This document shows positions 8,594 through 17,552 of a stretch of 64,000 bases of DNA, in pieces; the stretch's first letter is position 1, and each line of letters opens with the position of its first letter. Location of the stretch: contig NZ_JBMVQZ010000002.1 of assembly GCF_049537155.1 (NCBI RefSeq), forward strand, positions 124,001 through 188,000, in the 5' to 3' direction. The notes under the pieces were generated by a model, which saw only the letters and a list, made by a program, of their open reading frames with translations, was not told where the DNA came from and ran no database searches. The translations under genes and the position numbers were made by a program. The DNA is from Limisphaera sp049537155. Lineage in GTDB: Bacteria > Verrucomicrobiota > Verrucomicrobiia > Limisphaerales > Limisphaeraceae.

Positions 8594-10459
8594 ATGCCAT
8601 TCTTGCAGGATCTGATTCACCAGTTGGAGCAGGGACCGGGCCTGCGGTACGTGCGGGTGGCCCTGGCAGTGCTGGGCGTGGCCGTGCTCGCCGTGGGCTA
8701 CAATCTGCGGGCCTTCAAGAACTTTTACGCACCGGAGGCCATGGACATGGCGCAGCTGGCGCGGAACCTAGCCGAAGGCCGTGGCTACACCACCCTGTGC
8801 ATCCGGCCCGTCACCATCCACCTGGTCAAAACCACCAGCGAACAGCACGGCCGCGGCCCGGTGATCGAGGGCGGCATCCGCGACGACGCGCGGCTGTACA
8901 CCGGACACCCGGACATCGTGAATCCGCCGGTCTGGCCGGTGTTGCTGGCCGGTTTGTTCAAGGTCCTGCCGCTGCCGGAGGAGGTGCAGGCCGAACCGCC
9001 CTTCCGTTACGCGCCGGAGCTGGCAGTGGTGGCGTTCAGCCAGGTGCTGTTTTTCGCCCTGGTGGGGATGGTGTTCTGGCTGGCCCGGCGATTGTTCGAC
9101 CATTCGGTGGCATGGTTGTCCGCGATGGTGCTGGTGGTCTCGGAGGTCTTCTGGCGGTTTGCCCTGTCGGGCCTTCCGACCGTCCTGTTGTGGGTTTGGT
9201 TCGTGGCACTGGCCATCTGCCTGGTCCGGCTGGAGGAAGGGGGTCGGGAGTCGCCGGAGCGGGCCGGCCGGGTGTTCGGTTGGGCGGCCCTGGCGGGGCT
9301 GATCGTGGCCCTGGGTTGCCTGACGCAGTACGGCTTCGGGTGGCTGATCGTGCCGGTGGTGCTGTACGTGTGGTGGGTGGGCGGACCGCGGCGGCGCCCG
9401 GCGGCACTGGTGTCGCTGGCGGTGTTCGTGTTGGTGATGACGCCCTGGCTGATTCGCAACTGGTACTGGAGCGGCCTGCCGTTCGGAGCCGCCACGTACA
9501 CGGTGCTGGACGGTACCTACGTGTGGCCGGACGACCGCCTGGCCCGGTCGTTGCAGCCGCGTTTCGAGGTGCCGGTGGGCGTGGCGCCGTTGTCGCCGCT
9601 CTGGAACAAGTTTTTTGCAAACCTGAAACTGATCATGACCCAGGACGCCCTCCGCTTCGGCGGCAGTTGGGTGGCGGCACTGTTCCTGGCCGGGTTGCTG
9701 GTGCCGTTCCTGCATCCGGCCCGGCAGCGTCTCCGGTGGTTCGTGGTCCTTTGTCTGCCGGTGTTGGTGGTGGTACAGGCGCTGGGGCGCACCTACCTCT
9801 CGGACGAAACGCCGGAGATCAACACGGAAAACCTGCTGGTGCTGGCCGCCCCGCTGGTGGTGATGTACGGCGTGGCGTTCTTCCTGACGCTGCTGGACCA
9901 GCTGGAGCTGCCCTTCTATTCGCTGCGGCTGACGGTGATGGGGTTGTTCGTGACCGTGGTGGGCCTGCCGATGCTGCTGGTCTTCCTGCCTCCGCGGCCC
10001 ACCCGCACCTCGTACCCTCCCTACAATCCGCTGGTCATCCAGCGGGCATCGGCCTGGTTGCGACCGAACGAGCTCATGATGACGGACGTGCCCTGGGCGG
10101 TGGCCTGGTACGGAAAACGCCAGGCGGTGCTCCTGACGCGGCATTTCCTTCCACCACCGCAAGAGGCGTCCTCGCCGGACACCTTTTTCGCCATCAACGA
10201 TTATTTGAAGCCGATCAACGCACTCTACCTGACGCCCCGCAGCACCAACGCGAAGTTCCTGACCGACTGGGTCTGGGCCGGCGAACGGAGTTGGGCCAAC
10301 CTGATCATTGACGCCCTGGTCAGTCGCAGCGTGCCGCCCTGGTGCCCGTTGCGGGCGGCCCCCAACGGGTTCCTGCCCGAACAGTTGTTCCTGGCAGACT
10401 GGGCGCGCTGGCGACCCGGTGCCCAAACCTCCTCGGGCGGCGCTTCGACCGGCCCTTGA
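8594..10459 (+). CDS. Polytopic membrane protein, GT-C/ArnT-like glycosyltransferase candidate
   Basis: 621-residue integral membrane protein with about 10-12 hydrophobic segments (first at about 22-40, last at about 455-475) and a C-terminal soluble region of about 145 residues. The N-terminal extracytoplasmic loop contains APEAMDMAQLARNLAEGRGY, where the 'D-x-A-x-(R/N)-L-A-x-G-x-G-Y' pattern resembles the acidic loop-1 motif of GT39/ArnT-type lipid-linked sugar transferases, and TGHPDIVNPPVWPVLLA resembles the following 'PP-x-x-P-L' loop. That fold assignment is an inference. The ATG is 4 bp after the response regulator stop. A role in cell-surface glycosylation is plausible; donor and acceptor are unknown. 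Confidence 0.72.
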   Translation: MPFLQDLIHQLEQGPGLRYVRVALAVLGVAVLAVGYNLRAFKNFYAPEAMDMAQLARNLAEGRGYTTLCIRPVTIHLVKTTSEQHGRGPVIEGGIRDDARLYTGHPDIVNPPVWPVLLAGLFKVLPLPEEVQAEPPFRYAPELAVVAFSQVLFFALVGMVFWLARRLFDHSVAWLSAMVLVVSEVFWRFALSGLPTVLLWVWFVALAICLVRLEEGGRESPERAGRVFGWAALAGLIVALGCLTQYGFGWLIVPVVLYVWWVGGPRRRPAALVSLAVFVLVMTPWLIRNWYWSGLPFGAATYTVLDGTYVWPDDRLARSLQPRFEVPVGVAPLSPLWNKFFANLKLIMTQDALRFGGSWVAALFLAGLLVPFLHPARQRLRWFVVLCLPVLVVVQALGRTYLSDETPEINTENLLVLAAPLVVMYGVAFFLTLLDQLELPFYSLRLTVMGLFVTVVGLPMLLVFLPPRPTRTSYPPYNPLVIQRASAWLRPNELMMTDVPWAVAWYGKRQAVLLTRHFLPPPQEASSPDTFFAINDYLKPINALYLTPRSTNAKFLTDWVWAGERSWANLIIDALVSRSVPPWCPLRAAPNGFLPEQLFLADWARWRPGAQTSSGGASTGP

Positions 10460-10480
10460 GACGGGGGAAGCAGCCGAACC

Positions 10481-13255
10481 TCAGCCGGCGCCACCGTCCA
10501 ACAGCTTCCTCAGCCGGCGTGCCAGCCGTTGCTGGGCGGCGGTGTCGGCCCATTTCTGCCCGTGCCGGTCCGTGACCGAGAAGGTGTCAATGGCCGCGCC
10601 GCGTTCGGTGCAGATCACCGCCGAGGCAATGTTCAACTCCGCCTCGGCCAGCAAATGCGTGATGTCGTACAGCAGCCCCACGCGGTCCTCGGTCTCGATC
10701 TCCACCAGCGTATAGGCGTCTGACGTCTCGTTGTCGAACCGCACCTGGGTGGGGATCGGTTCGCCCTCGTAACCCTGATAGAGGGGACGGAGCCTGCGGT
10801 GCCGGGCAATCAGGGTGCGGAGCTCCACTTCCTCCCCGCGCAGCAGGCGGCTCAGGATCTCCTGGAACTGCCGGCATTGTTCCCGATCCGGCAGGCCGCC
10901 CGTCCGGGCGTCGGTGACATGGAAGGTGTCCAGCGCAATGTCGTCGGCCCGGGTGAAGATCCGGGCCGCGAGGATGTTGAGTCCGGCCGCGCTGAAGGCG
11001 CCCGTGATAAGGCTGAAGAGGCGTTCGCGATCCCAGGTGCAAACCTTCACAACCGCACAGCCGCGGTCCACGTCGTTCCGCCAGCCCACCACCGGTTCCA
11101 GGGCGCGCTCCTCCGGTCCGATTTGCAATCGCAGGAAACGGTGAACGAGCTCCAGGTCCTCCACGATCTCGGGCGCGGTGCGGATCTCGAAGTACCGGGC
11201 CGGCAGACCCTGGAAATGGGCGGCGATCTCGTCCTCGTGGAGGAAGGCCGGCCGCAATGGGCGGACCTGATCGAGCAGGACTTCCCTTTGTTTTTGCGCG
11301 GCCAGGCGGAACTGGGTGTCGCCCGTGAGCAGCGGCACGGTCTTTTCGTACAACGTCCGCAACAGGGCGTCCTTGAAACCGTTCCAAAGATCCCCGCTGG
11401 TGGCCCGGGCGTCCACAAACGTCAACAGGGTCAGCCGCTGCAGGGTCGGTAGATCGCCCACCTGGGTGGCGAATCGCCGGATGACGGCCGGATCATCCAG
11501 GTCCCGGCGTTGCGAGACCGTGGCCATCAACAGATGCTGCTCGACCAGCCGCTGCAGGGCTTGTGTGGTCGGACGGTCCAGCCCGAGTCGCCGGGCGACC
11601 CGCCCGGCCAGCAGGGCACTCTGCACGGCGTGGGATTCCTCACCGCCGTGCCGGCCCGTGTCGTGCAGCAGCAGCGCCAGGTACAACAGCCAGGGCCGTT
11701 CCAATTGTTGCAACAGCGGTGCATAGGCGCGGTGCGGAGCGGCGGAAGCGTGCCAGACCCGGTCCAGTTCCTCGATGCACACCAGCGTGTGTTCGTCCGC
11801 CGTGTACTGGTGATAAAACTCGTGCTGAACCATGCAGGTCAACCGGCCGAATTCCGGGATGTACTTGCCCAACAACCCCACCTCGTGCATCGCCCGGAGC
11901 GTGGCCCCCACGGTCCCGCGCTGGTCCAGGATGGTCAGAAAAGTCTCACTGACGTGCGGATCGTGCAGAAACGGCCGGTTGACATACCGGAGATGCTGGC
12001 GGACGAGCCGGATCAGATCCGGGTGCAACCGACAGCCGCGTTGTTGGGCGTGAAGAAAGACCCGCATCAAACGCCGGGGCTGCTGTTGGAACACCCACTC
12101 CGAAGTGGCCCGCACCTGGCCATCCTCGAAAACGAACCCGTCCACGACCGTTTCCTGCGATTCACCGCGCAACCAACGGGGTCGCAACCGCCGCAACCGG
12201 GCCGCCGGCGAGGGCGCCAATGCCCATTGTTCCTCCAGCGTGCGGGTGATGAGGTGGATGTTGCGCGTGTGCGAGTAAAGGTCGCGCATGAAGCGCTCGA
12301 TGCGCCGGCTGGGCGAGCGGTCGCCGTAGCCGAGCGCGAGGGCCACCGCCGGCTGGAGGTTCTTGGTCAGCACGTCCCCGGCGCGGCCCAGTTGGTAGTG
12401 CAGCTCCGTCCGCACCCGCAGCAGAAAGTCATAGGCCTGCTCCAGGGCCTTGCGTTCGCCGGCCGTCAGTCGGCCGGTGGCCTCCAGCTCGCCCAGAGAC
12501 CGCACGCCGAATTTGACCCGGGCCATCCAGAGCAGGTTTTGATAGTCCCGCAACCCCCCGCAGCCACTCTTGAGGTTGGGTTCCTGCATGCACGGGGAGT
12601 TGCCGTACCGGGCGCGGCGGGCAGCCTGATCCTCCAGACGCGCCGCAATGTAGGCCCGTTCCTTTCCGCGGATGGCCTTGCGCTGAAGGGCACGCTGGAA
12701 CCGGTCAAAGAGGGCCAGATCCCCGATGATCCACCGCGATTCCAGCAGGGACGTCTTGGATTGCATGTCGCTGTTGGCCGCCTCGATGGCCTCCTCCAGC
12801 GTCCGTACCGCATGAGCCACCTTCAAACCCAGATCCCAGAGGGGATACAACACCCCGTCCAGCAGTTCCTGGAGCTGCTCCGAAGGGGTCCCGCCCTTGG
12901 CCACCGCCCCGTTGTGCAGCAACATGATGTCCAGGTCACTGAACGGGTTCAGCTCGCCCCGGCCATAGCCGCCCAGCGCGATCAGCGTGATTTCGGGTGC
13001 CACCGGCGGTCCGTCGCCCAGCCGCTTCTGCAGCGCGGCCTCCCAGAGCTGGCGCAGCAGCACATCGAACAGGTGCGCGCGCGCCTGACAAACCTCGCGG
13101 CCGCCGCCACCCCGCCGATGCCACATCCGGAGCCGTTGCGATTGGCGCCGGAGGAAGGTCCGAAAACGACCCAGCTCCTGGGCCACCGTGTGGCCGGCGG
13201 GCAACCGCAGTCGCACAGCAGCCTCTGCTTCAATCTGTTCCAACCAATCTTCCAT
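10481..13255 (-). CDS. glnD: Bifunctional [protein-PII] uridylyltransferase / uridylyl-removing enzyme
   Basis: 924-residue nitrogen sensor that uridylylates PII when glutamine is low and removes UMP when glutamine is high. In order: a nucleotidyltransferase domain with GGYGRGELNPFSDLDIM (the G-G and D-x-D catalytic loop), a GlnD-specific helical region, an HD domain (LALLLHDTGRHGG and VEQHLLMA), and two C-terminal ACT domains that bind glutamine (near WDRERLFSLITGAFS and VEIETEDRVGLLYDI). The length fits the family (about 850-950). The ATG at 13255 (MEDWLEQ) was preferred; 29 extra upstream codons are Pro/Gly/Arg-rich and unlike the family. It is convergent with the upstream membrane protein, with 21 bp between stops. 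No PII or glnA gene lies in the window. Confidence 0.95.
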   Translation of the reverse strand: MEDWLEQIEAEAAVRLRLPAGHTVAQELGRFRTFLRRQSQRLRMWHRRGGGGREVCQARAHLFDVLLRQLWEAALQKRLGDGPPVAPEITLIALGGYGRGELNPFSDLDIMLLHNGAVAKGGTPSEQLQELLDGVLYPLWDLGLKVAHAVRTLEEAIEAANSDMQSKTSLLESRWIIGDLALFDRFQRALQRKAIRGKERAYIAARLEDQAARRARYGNSPCMQEPNLKSGCGGLRDYQNLLWMARVKFGVRSLGELEATGRLTAGERKALEQAYDFLLRVRTELHYQLGRAGDVLTKNLQPAVALALGYGDRSPSRRIERFMRDLYSHTRNIHLITRTLEEQWALAPSPAARLRRLRPRWLRGESQETVVDGFVFEDGQVRATSEWVFQQQPRRLMRVFLHAQQRGCRLHPDLIRLVRQHLRYVNRPFLHDPHVSETFLTILDQRGTVGATLRAMHEVGLLGKYIPEFGRLTCMVQHEFYHQYTADEHTLVCIEELDRVWHASAAPHRAYAPLLQQLERPWLLYLALLLHDTGRHGGEESHAVQSALLAGRVARRLGLDRPTTQALQRLVEQHLLMATVSQRRDLDDPAVIRRFATQVGDLPTLQRLTLLTFVDARATSGDLWNGFKDALLRTLYEKTVPLLTGDTQFRLAAQKQREVLLDQVRPLRPAFLHEDEIAAHFQGLPARYFEIRTAPEIVEDLELVHRFLRLQIGPEERALEPVVGWRNDVDRGCAVVKVCTWDRERLFSLITGAFSAAGLNILAARIFTRADDIALDTFHVTDARTGGLPDREQCRQFQEILSRLLRGEEVELRTLIARHRRLRPLYQGYEGEPIPTQVRFDNETSDAYTLVEIETEDRVGLLYDITHLLAEAELNIASAVICTERGAAIDTFSVTDRHGQKWADTAAQQRLARRLRKLLDGGAG

Positions 13256-13541
13256 GCGCGTCTTCCAAGCCCTGCCGGGCTGTTTGGGGCTGCCTCCCCG
13301 CCGATGCTGCCCGATGGGACTTTGCGGGGATCCGGCGGCCAAGGCAAGGCGGGTCGGGTCTCGCCAAACCCCACAGCGCCGTCCGGGTTCCGCCCCATCC
13401 GTCCGGGACCGCCTTCCGATTGCCGCCGGCGCACGGAAGATCCGCCGGCTGACCGGGCCGGCGATGCGGCGGATTTGACATGACTCTCAGCGGGCGGTAC
13501 CGTCCGCCACTGCTGAAAACAATCGAACCAACACGTTTCCG

Positions 13542-14774
13542 ATGAAAGTCTCCATCCTGGCGGCCGCTGTTGCGGTCTTCTCTCTCAATTCCCTCACCCC
13601 GCCGGCCCGCGCAGCCCAGCTGGGGGATCCGGCCCCCGAACTGCAGATTGCCGAATGGGTGAAAGGTGAACCGGTCAAGCTGGCGGATCTCAAGGGCAAG
13701 AAGGTGGCCGTCGTCGAATTTTGGGCCACCTGGTGCGGCCCCTGCCGGGTCAGCATCCCGCATCTGACCGAACTGCAGAAGAAGTTCAAAGACGTCGTGA
13801 TCATCGGGATCAGCGACGAGGAGGTCGCCACCGTCCGCCGTTACGTCGAACGAATGGGCGACCAGATGGATTACCGCGTCGCGGTGGACAAGGACAACAA
13901 GACCGGCGAAGGCTACATGGGCGCCTTCGGCGTCGACGCCATCCCCCATGCCTTCGTCGTGGACAAGGAGGGCCGCATCGTCTGGCACGGCCATCCCATG
14001 GACCGCTTGGAAACAGTCCTGCAGGATTTGCACTCCGGCAAGTTCAGCCTGGAACGGGCGCGGAAACAGGCCGAGGCCATGACCAAACTGGAGGCCTTTG
14101 CCCAGGCCGTGCTGACCGGGGACGACGAAAAGGCCGGCACACTCGGCAAGGAACTGGAGACCCTGGACGCCGAGGTGGGGCCCATCCTGCCGGACCGCAA
14201 ATTCAACGCGGAGGAAATCCGCAAGCTCCTGCAATTCCGCATGGCCCTCAATGAATACCAACAGGCCCTCGCCCAGGAGGCCCCAGAGGGGACCGTGGCG
14301 AAATTGGAGAAGCGGCTGACCGAACTGGCCCCGAAAGACTTCGACGTGGCCACCTTCAAGCAACGCATGGCCAACGCCCGCCTCTTCACCCGCTACGCGC
14401 GGGCCGCAGCGGGGATGAGCCCCACCAATGACCTGCCCGAGCTGGCCCGTCAATTGCGCGAGTTGAAAGGTGCCACCGCCGAAGAGCTCAACGAATGGGC
14501 CTGGACCCTGTTGACCGACGAGCGGATCCAGCAGCGGGACACGGACCTGGCCCTGCACCTGGCCAAGGCCGCCCTCGACGCCTCGGGCGGCACCAACGCC
14601 TCGGTCCTGGACACCTACGCACGCGCCCTCTTCGACACCGGCAAGGTGGACGAGGCCATCGAGTACCAGAAGAAGGCCGTGGCCGCCACCAGGGACGAAG
14701 ACCTGCGCCAGATGCTGCACGAGGTCCTGCAGCGATACGAAGCCGCGGCCACCAACCGGGCGGCTCGGAAATAA
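13542..14774 (+). CDS. Secreted TlpA/ResA-like thioredoxin-domain protein
   Basis: 410 residues. An N-terminal Sec signal peptide (hydrophobic 4-20, probable cleavage after ARA at about 24) is followed by an AhpC/TlpA-type thioredoxin fold with the active site WATWCGPCR (Cys 65 and 68) and the cis-Pro region DAIPHAFVVD. Residues about 170-410 are helical, Ala/Glu/Leu-rich, and include TPR-like stretches near the end (VLDTYARALFDTGKVDEAI). It probably acts as a periplasmic disulfide reductant or oxidase; partners are unknown. It diverges from glnD (286 bp apart) and converges on the SLC13 permease. Confidence 0.88.
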   Translation: MKVSILAAAVAVFSLNSLTPPARAAQLGDPAPELQIAEWVKGEPVKLADLKGKKVAVVEFWATWCGPCRVSIPHLTELQKKFKDVVIIGISDEEVATVRRYVERMGDQMDYRVAVDKDNKTGEGYMGAFGVDAIPHAFVVDKEGRIVWHGHPMDRLETVLQDLHSGKFSLERARKQAEAMTKLEAFAQAVLTGDDEKAGTLGKELETLDAEVGPILPDRKFNAEEIRKLLQFRMALNEYQQALAQEAPEGTVAKLEKRLTELAPKDFDVATFKQRMANARLFTRYARAAAGMSPTNDLPELARQLRELKGATAEELNEWAWTLLTDERIQQRDTDLALHLAKAALDASGGTNASVLDTYARALFDTGKVDEAIEYQKKAVAATRDEDLRQMLHEVLQRYEAAATNRAARK

Positions 14775-14857
14775 CCGCCTGCTTCCTGCTGCGGGGACCG
14801 GATGCCCGCGGCCGCCATGCGCAGGGACGGGGCGATCATCCGCCGGCCGGGCTTGCC

Positions 14858-14877
14858 GCACCCGGTGCACCGGGTGC
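14858..14877. terminator. Candidate bidirectional terminator (20-bp perfect palindrome)
   Basis: GCACCCGG, TGCA, CCGGGTGC: a perfect palindrome lying in the 131-bp gap between two convergent genes. It could form an 8-bp hairpin with a four-base loop on either strand. On the plus strand it is followed by CCTTTCG, a weak T-tract. The position between converging stops is what suggests a terminator. Confidence 0.45.
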
Positions 14878-14905
14878 CCTTTCGCTCCTGCCTCGGGCCC
14901 CGGCA

Positions 14906-16705
14906 TCAGAACGGCCACACCAGGGGCGTGATCCAGGTGGCCAGCAACCAGGTCAACACCGCCAACAGGCCTCCCACCTGGAGGTAATGCCGGAAGCGAT
15001 AGCGGCCGGGGCCCATCACCAGGATGGTGCTCTCATGGGCAAACGGTGTGCAAAACGAGGCTGAAATGCAGATGGCCATGCCCACCATGAACGGTTTCGG
15101 GTCCACGCCCATGATGACCGCCACGTTGTAGGCCACCGGAGCCAACATGATGCCCACGGCGGAATTGTCCACGAAATGGGTCATCGCCAGCGCCAACAGA
15201 CACAGCCCCCCCAGCAGAGCTGTCGGACCCCAGCCCTGCAGGCAGGCCACCGCCCACTCCGCCAGGTCCCGTGCCGCGCCGGTCTTCTCCACCGCCAGCC
15301 CGAACGGGATCAACCCCGCCGCCGTGACCACCGCCTGCCAGTCCACCACGTGGTAAAGGTCACGAACCTTCACGCAATCGGTCAGCACGACGATCAACGC
15401 CGCCAGAGGAATCGAGACCGCAGGGCTGAGCCAACCCGTGACGGCGGTCACCACCACGCCTGCCAGAAGCCCCAGCGTCAGGATGGCCCGGGACCGGTTG
15501 AACGGCACGAATTCCTGCTGCGCCAGCACGATCAGGTCGGGGTTGGATGCCAGCCGCGGCAGGGCCGTGACGTGACCCAGCAACAAGAGTGAGTCGCCCT
15601 CCGTCAGCGGCGTTTGCGCCGGGCGTTCCTCCAGGCTCCGACCCCGTCGTGCAATTCCCAGCACGGTGAAGCCGTATTCCTTGGTGAACCCCACTTCCTC
15701 CAGCGTACGTCCCACGTAGTTGGAACGCGGCGCCAAAATGGCCTCCACCGTGACCAGGTCCACGCTCCGGAGCGTGCGGTCGTTCAGGGCCAGTTCTTCC
15801 TGCAATTGAAAATCCCGTGATTTCAACAGCCCCCCGATCACCGGCACCGGCCCCTGCAAGATCAGTACATCCCCGGCCTGCAAATGCAGCCAGTCGGCCG
15901 GTGGCAGCCGTTCCTGGCCGCGGACCACCCCCATCCAGGAAACCTCCCTCCCCAGAGACTCCACCACTTCGCGAATCGGCCGTCCCAACAGGCCGGAACG
16001 AGGTGTGACCATCACCTCCGTCAAATAATGCTGGGCCAGCCGGTCTTCCAACGTTTCGCCCGGTTTCTCGCCCGGCAGGAAACGCCGCCCCAGCAGCACC
16101 AGTGCCGTCCCGGAGGCCACGAACACCACCGCCGCCACCGGTGTCAGATCAAAAAAACCCAGGCCCGTACCGGTCTGTTGCCGGAGGATGTCGCTGATGA
16201 TGATGTTGCTCCGCGTGCCAATGAGCGTCCACTGCCCCCCCAGCAGCGACCCGTAAGCCGCGATCATCAAAAACCGCGAAGGCGACCAACCCCGTTCCCG
16301 GCACAACGTCAGGATCAGCGGCAGGAACAGGATCACCACCGTGGTGTCGTTGATGAACATCGAGACCAGCGTCGTGGCCACCAGCACGGCCGCCTGCAGC
16401 CCGAGCTCACTGCCGGCACACGCACGCAGCAGCCGCAACCCCCAGCGCTCCGTGGCACCCGTCCGCGCCAGGGCCGCCCCGAACACAAACATCGCCGCCA
16501 CCATCACCACCGCCACGCTGCCGAACCCGGAGAAACCCTCCGCAGGAGTCAGAATCCCCTGCCACCGGCCGTCCGAACGCGGCCACGGTATCACCAGCGC
16601 CAGCATCACCAGCAGCGCCGTCAGATCCATCCGGATCTTCTGCGTCCAAAACAGATACAACGCACCCGCCAGGATCAGCAGCAGCACAAGGTATTCGGCG
16701 TTCAT
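14906..16705 (-). CDS. SLC13/DASS-type permease with two TrkA-C (RCK_C) domains
   Basis: 599-residue inner-membrane transporter of the 'SLC13 family permease' type. An N-terminal half of about five to six membrane segments with SMFINDTTVVILF and LIGTRSNIII resembles the substrate/Na+ loops of the DASS and ArsB/citrate superfamily. Two RCK_C/TrkA-C regulatory domains follow (about 205-285 and 295-380, each ending in a 'GD-x-L-x-L-x-G' pattern: LQAGDVLILQG and LTEGDSLLLLG), then a second membrane half with THFVDNSAVGIML. The substrate may be sulfate, dicarboxylate or another anion and cannot be read. The ATG at 16705 starts at MNAEYLVLLL. It is monocistronic and convergent with the TlpA-like gene. 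Confidence 0.88.
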   Translation of the reverse strand: MNAEYLVLLLILAGALYLFWTQKIRMDLTALLVMLALVIPWPRSDGRWQGILTPAEGFSGFGSVAVVMVAAMFVFGAALARTGATERWGLRLLRACAGSELGLQAAVLVATTLVSMFINDTTVVILFLPLILTLCRERGWSPSRFLMIAAYGSLLGGQWTLIGTRSNIIISDILRQQTGTGLGFFDLTPVAAVVFVASGTALVLLGRRFLPGEKPGETLEDRLAQHYLTEVMVTPRSGLLGRPIREVVESLGREVSWMGVVRGQERLPPADWLHLQAGDVLILQGPVPVIGGLLKSRDFQLQEELALNDRTLRSVDLVTVEAILAPRSNYVGRTLEEVGFTKEYGFTVLGIARRGRSLEERPAQTPLTEGDSLLLLGHVTALPRLASNPDLIVLAQQEFVPFNRSRAILTLGLLAGVVVTAVTGWLSPAVSIPLAALIVVLTDCVKVRDLYHVVDWQAVVTAAGLIPFGLAVEKTGAARDLAEWAVACLQGWGPTALLGGLCLLALAMTHFVDNSAVGIMLAPVAYNVAVIMGVDPKPFMVGMAICISASFCTPFAHESTILVMGPGRYRFRHYLQVGGLLAVLTWLLATWITPLVWPF

Positions 16706-17047
16706 ATGCCTGCGGGCCTGTGGTGGGTGTTCCTGTTCGCCATCGCCCCCGGCAAGGATCCATCGCACCCGAGGGGCGCCTTCCCGGCACGCGCCCCAGT
16801 CTGCGGGGTGCACCCGCGCGTTGTCCAGCCGCGGGCGGCCACTTCTTCCCAAGAGCGCCCCTTCCTCCATCCCTACCGGGCATGGGTGGTCCCGTGCCGG
16901 CCACCGGCACAGGCACGCCCAGCGATGGGGCAACAGCAGTAAAACAATGGACAAGAAATGTATCGTCAAAAAGAGGACAGCGATGTCTTCTTTATGCAGA
17001 CGTCACCGGACTGTGACGGTATTGCAACCGAAGAGCGACAGAACGAC
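16706..17047. other. Divergent intergenic region upstream of the Rrf2 operon
   Basis: 342 bp between the SLC13 permease start and the Rrf2 gene. The left two thirds are GC-rich without visible features. The right third (from about 16938) is noticeably AT-richer and carries the inverted repeat described at 16970-16993. No confident -35/-10 pair was identified. Confidence 0.5.
16970..16993. promoter_or_regulatory. Candidate Rrf2 operator (imperfect inverted repeat)
   Basis: Left arm AAAGAGGACA at 16970-16979, four-base centre GCGA, right arm TGTCTTCTTT at 16984-16993. The arms match in 9 of 10 positions. The repeat lies 54 bp before the chosen start of the Rrf2 regulator gene, in a short AT-rich patch. 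Rrf2 proteins bind dyads of about this size as dimers, so autoregulation of the operon is the natural reading; this is inference from position and symmetry. Confidence 0.5.
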
Positions 17048-17521
17048 ATGATCGGCGGCAGTGAAAAGGTGCGGTACGCTCTGCACGCGATGGTCTGCCT
17101 GGCGGGAGGGAGCTGCAAGGTCCGCCAGGTGAGCGACCTGGCTCGGTGCGCCGGCCTGCCGCGATTCTACCTGGCCAAGGTGGTGCAACACCTCACTCGG
17201 GCAGGTCTGGTCCGTTCTCTCCGTGGGCGAAAGGGCGGGTTCTCTCTGGCTCGACCGGCTGCGGAGATCACGCTGCTCCAAATCATCGAGGCAGTCGAGG
17301 GCCGGGATTGGCTGCCTGACTGTCTGTTGGGACTGAACCCCGTGGAGAGTCTGAGACTTTGCCCCGTTCACGACTGTTGGGCGAGGGCCCGGGCGGAGTT
17401 GCTGGCTGTCCTGGACCGGACGCGCTTGAGCGATCTGGCGCAGGTGGTGAACCGCGATCTTGCCGTCACGGATTCCCAAGCCTGTCCCGGCTTTTTGCGG
17501 AAACGAAAAGCCATTGCCTGA
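17048..17521 (+). CDS. Rrf2-family transcriptional regulator
   Basis: 157 residues. The N-terminus has the Rrf2 winged-helix pattern: KVRYALHAMVCLA, then a recognition region LPRFYLAKVVQHLTRAGLV and the wing SLRGRKGGFSLARP, then LLQIIEAVEG. Three Cys in the C-terminal half (DCLLG, LCPVHDCW) are placed like the [2Fe-2S] or redox-sensing Cys of IscR/NsrR relatives, though the exact spacing differs from those I know. The ATG at 17048 was chosen because family homology starts at once; an ATG 30 codons upstream would place the inverted repeat inside the gene. The porin gene starts 31 bp after the stop, so it probably controls the respiratory operon that follows. Confidence 0.88.
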   Translation: MIGGSEKVRYALHAMVCLAGGSCKVRQVSDLARCAGLPRFYLAKVVQHLTRAGLVRSLRGRKGGFSLARPAAEITLLQIIEAVEGRDWLPDCLLGLNPVESLRLCPVHDCWARARAELLAVLDRTRLSDLAQVVNRDLAVTDSQACPGFLRKRKAIA

Positions 17522-17552
17522 CCATCACCCACACAATCCGAAAAAGCGAATT

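Noticed and set aside
10455..10480. GGAAGCAGCC-like stretch resembling the conserved loop of bacterial SRP RNA
   Set aside because: It lies in the 21-bp gap between convergent genes with no supporting stem on either side.
12900..12990. GlnD nucleotidyltransferase as the missing CD-NTase for the STING-like protein
   Set aside because: Motifs and domain order (HD, two ACT domains) are those of PII uridylyltransferase, about 35 kb away.
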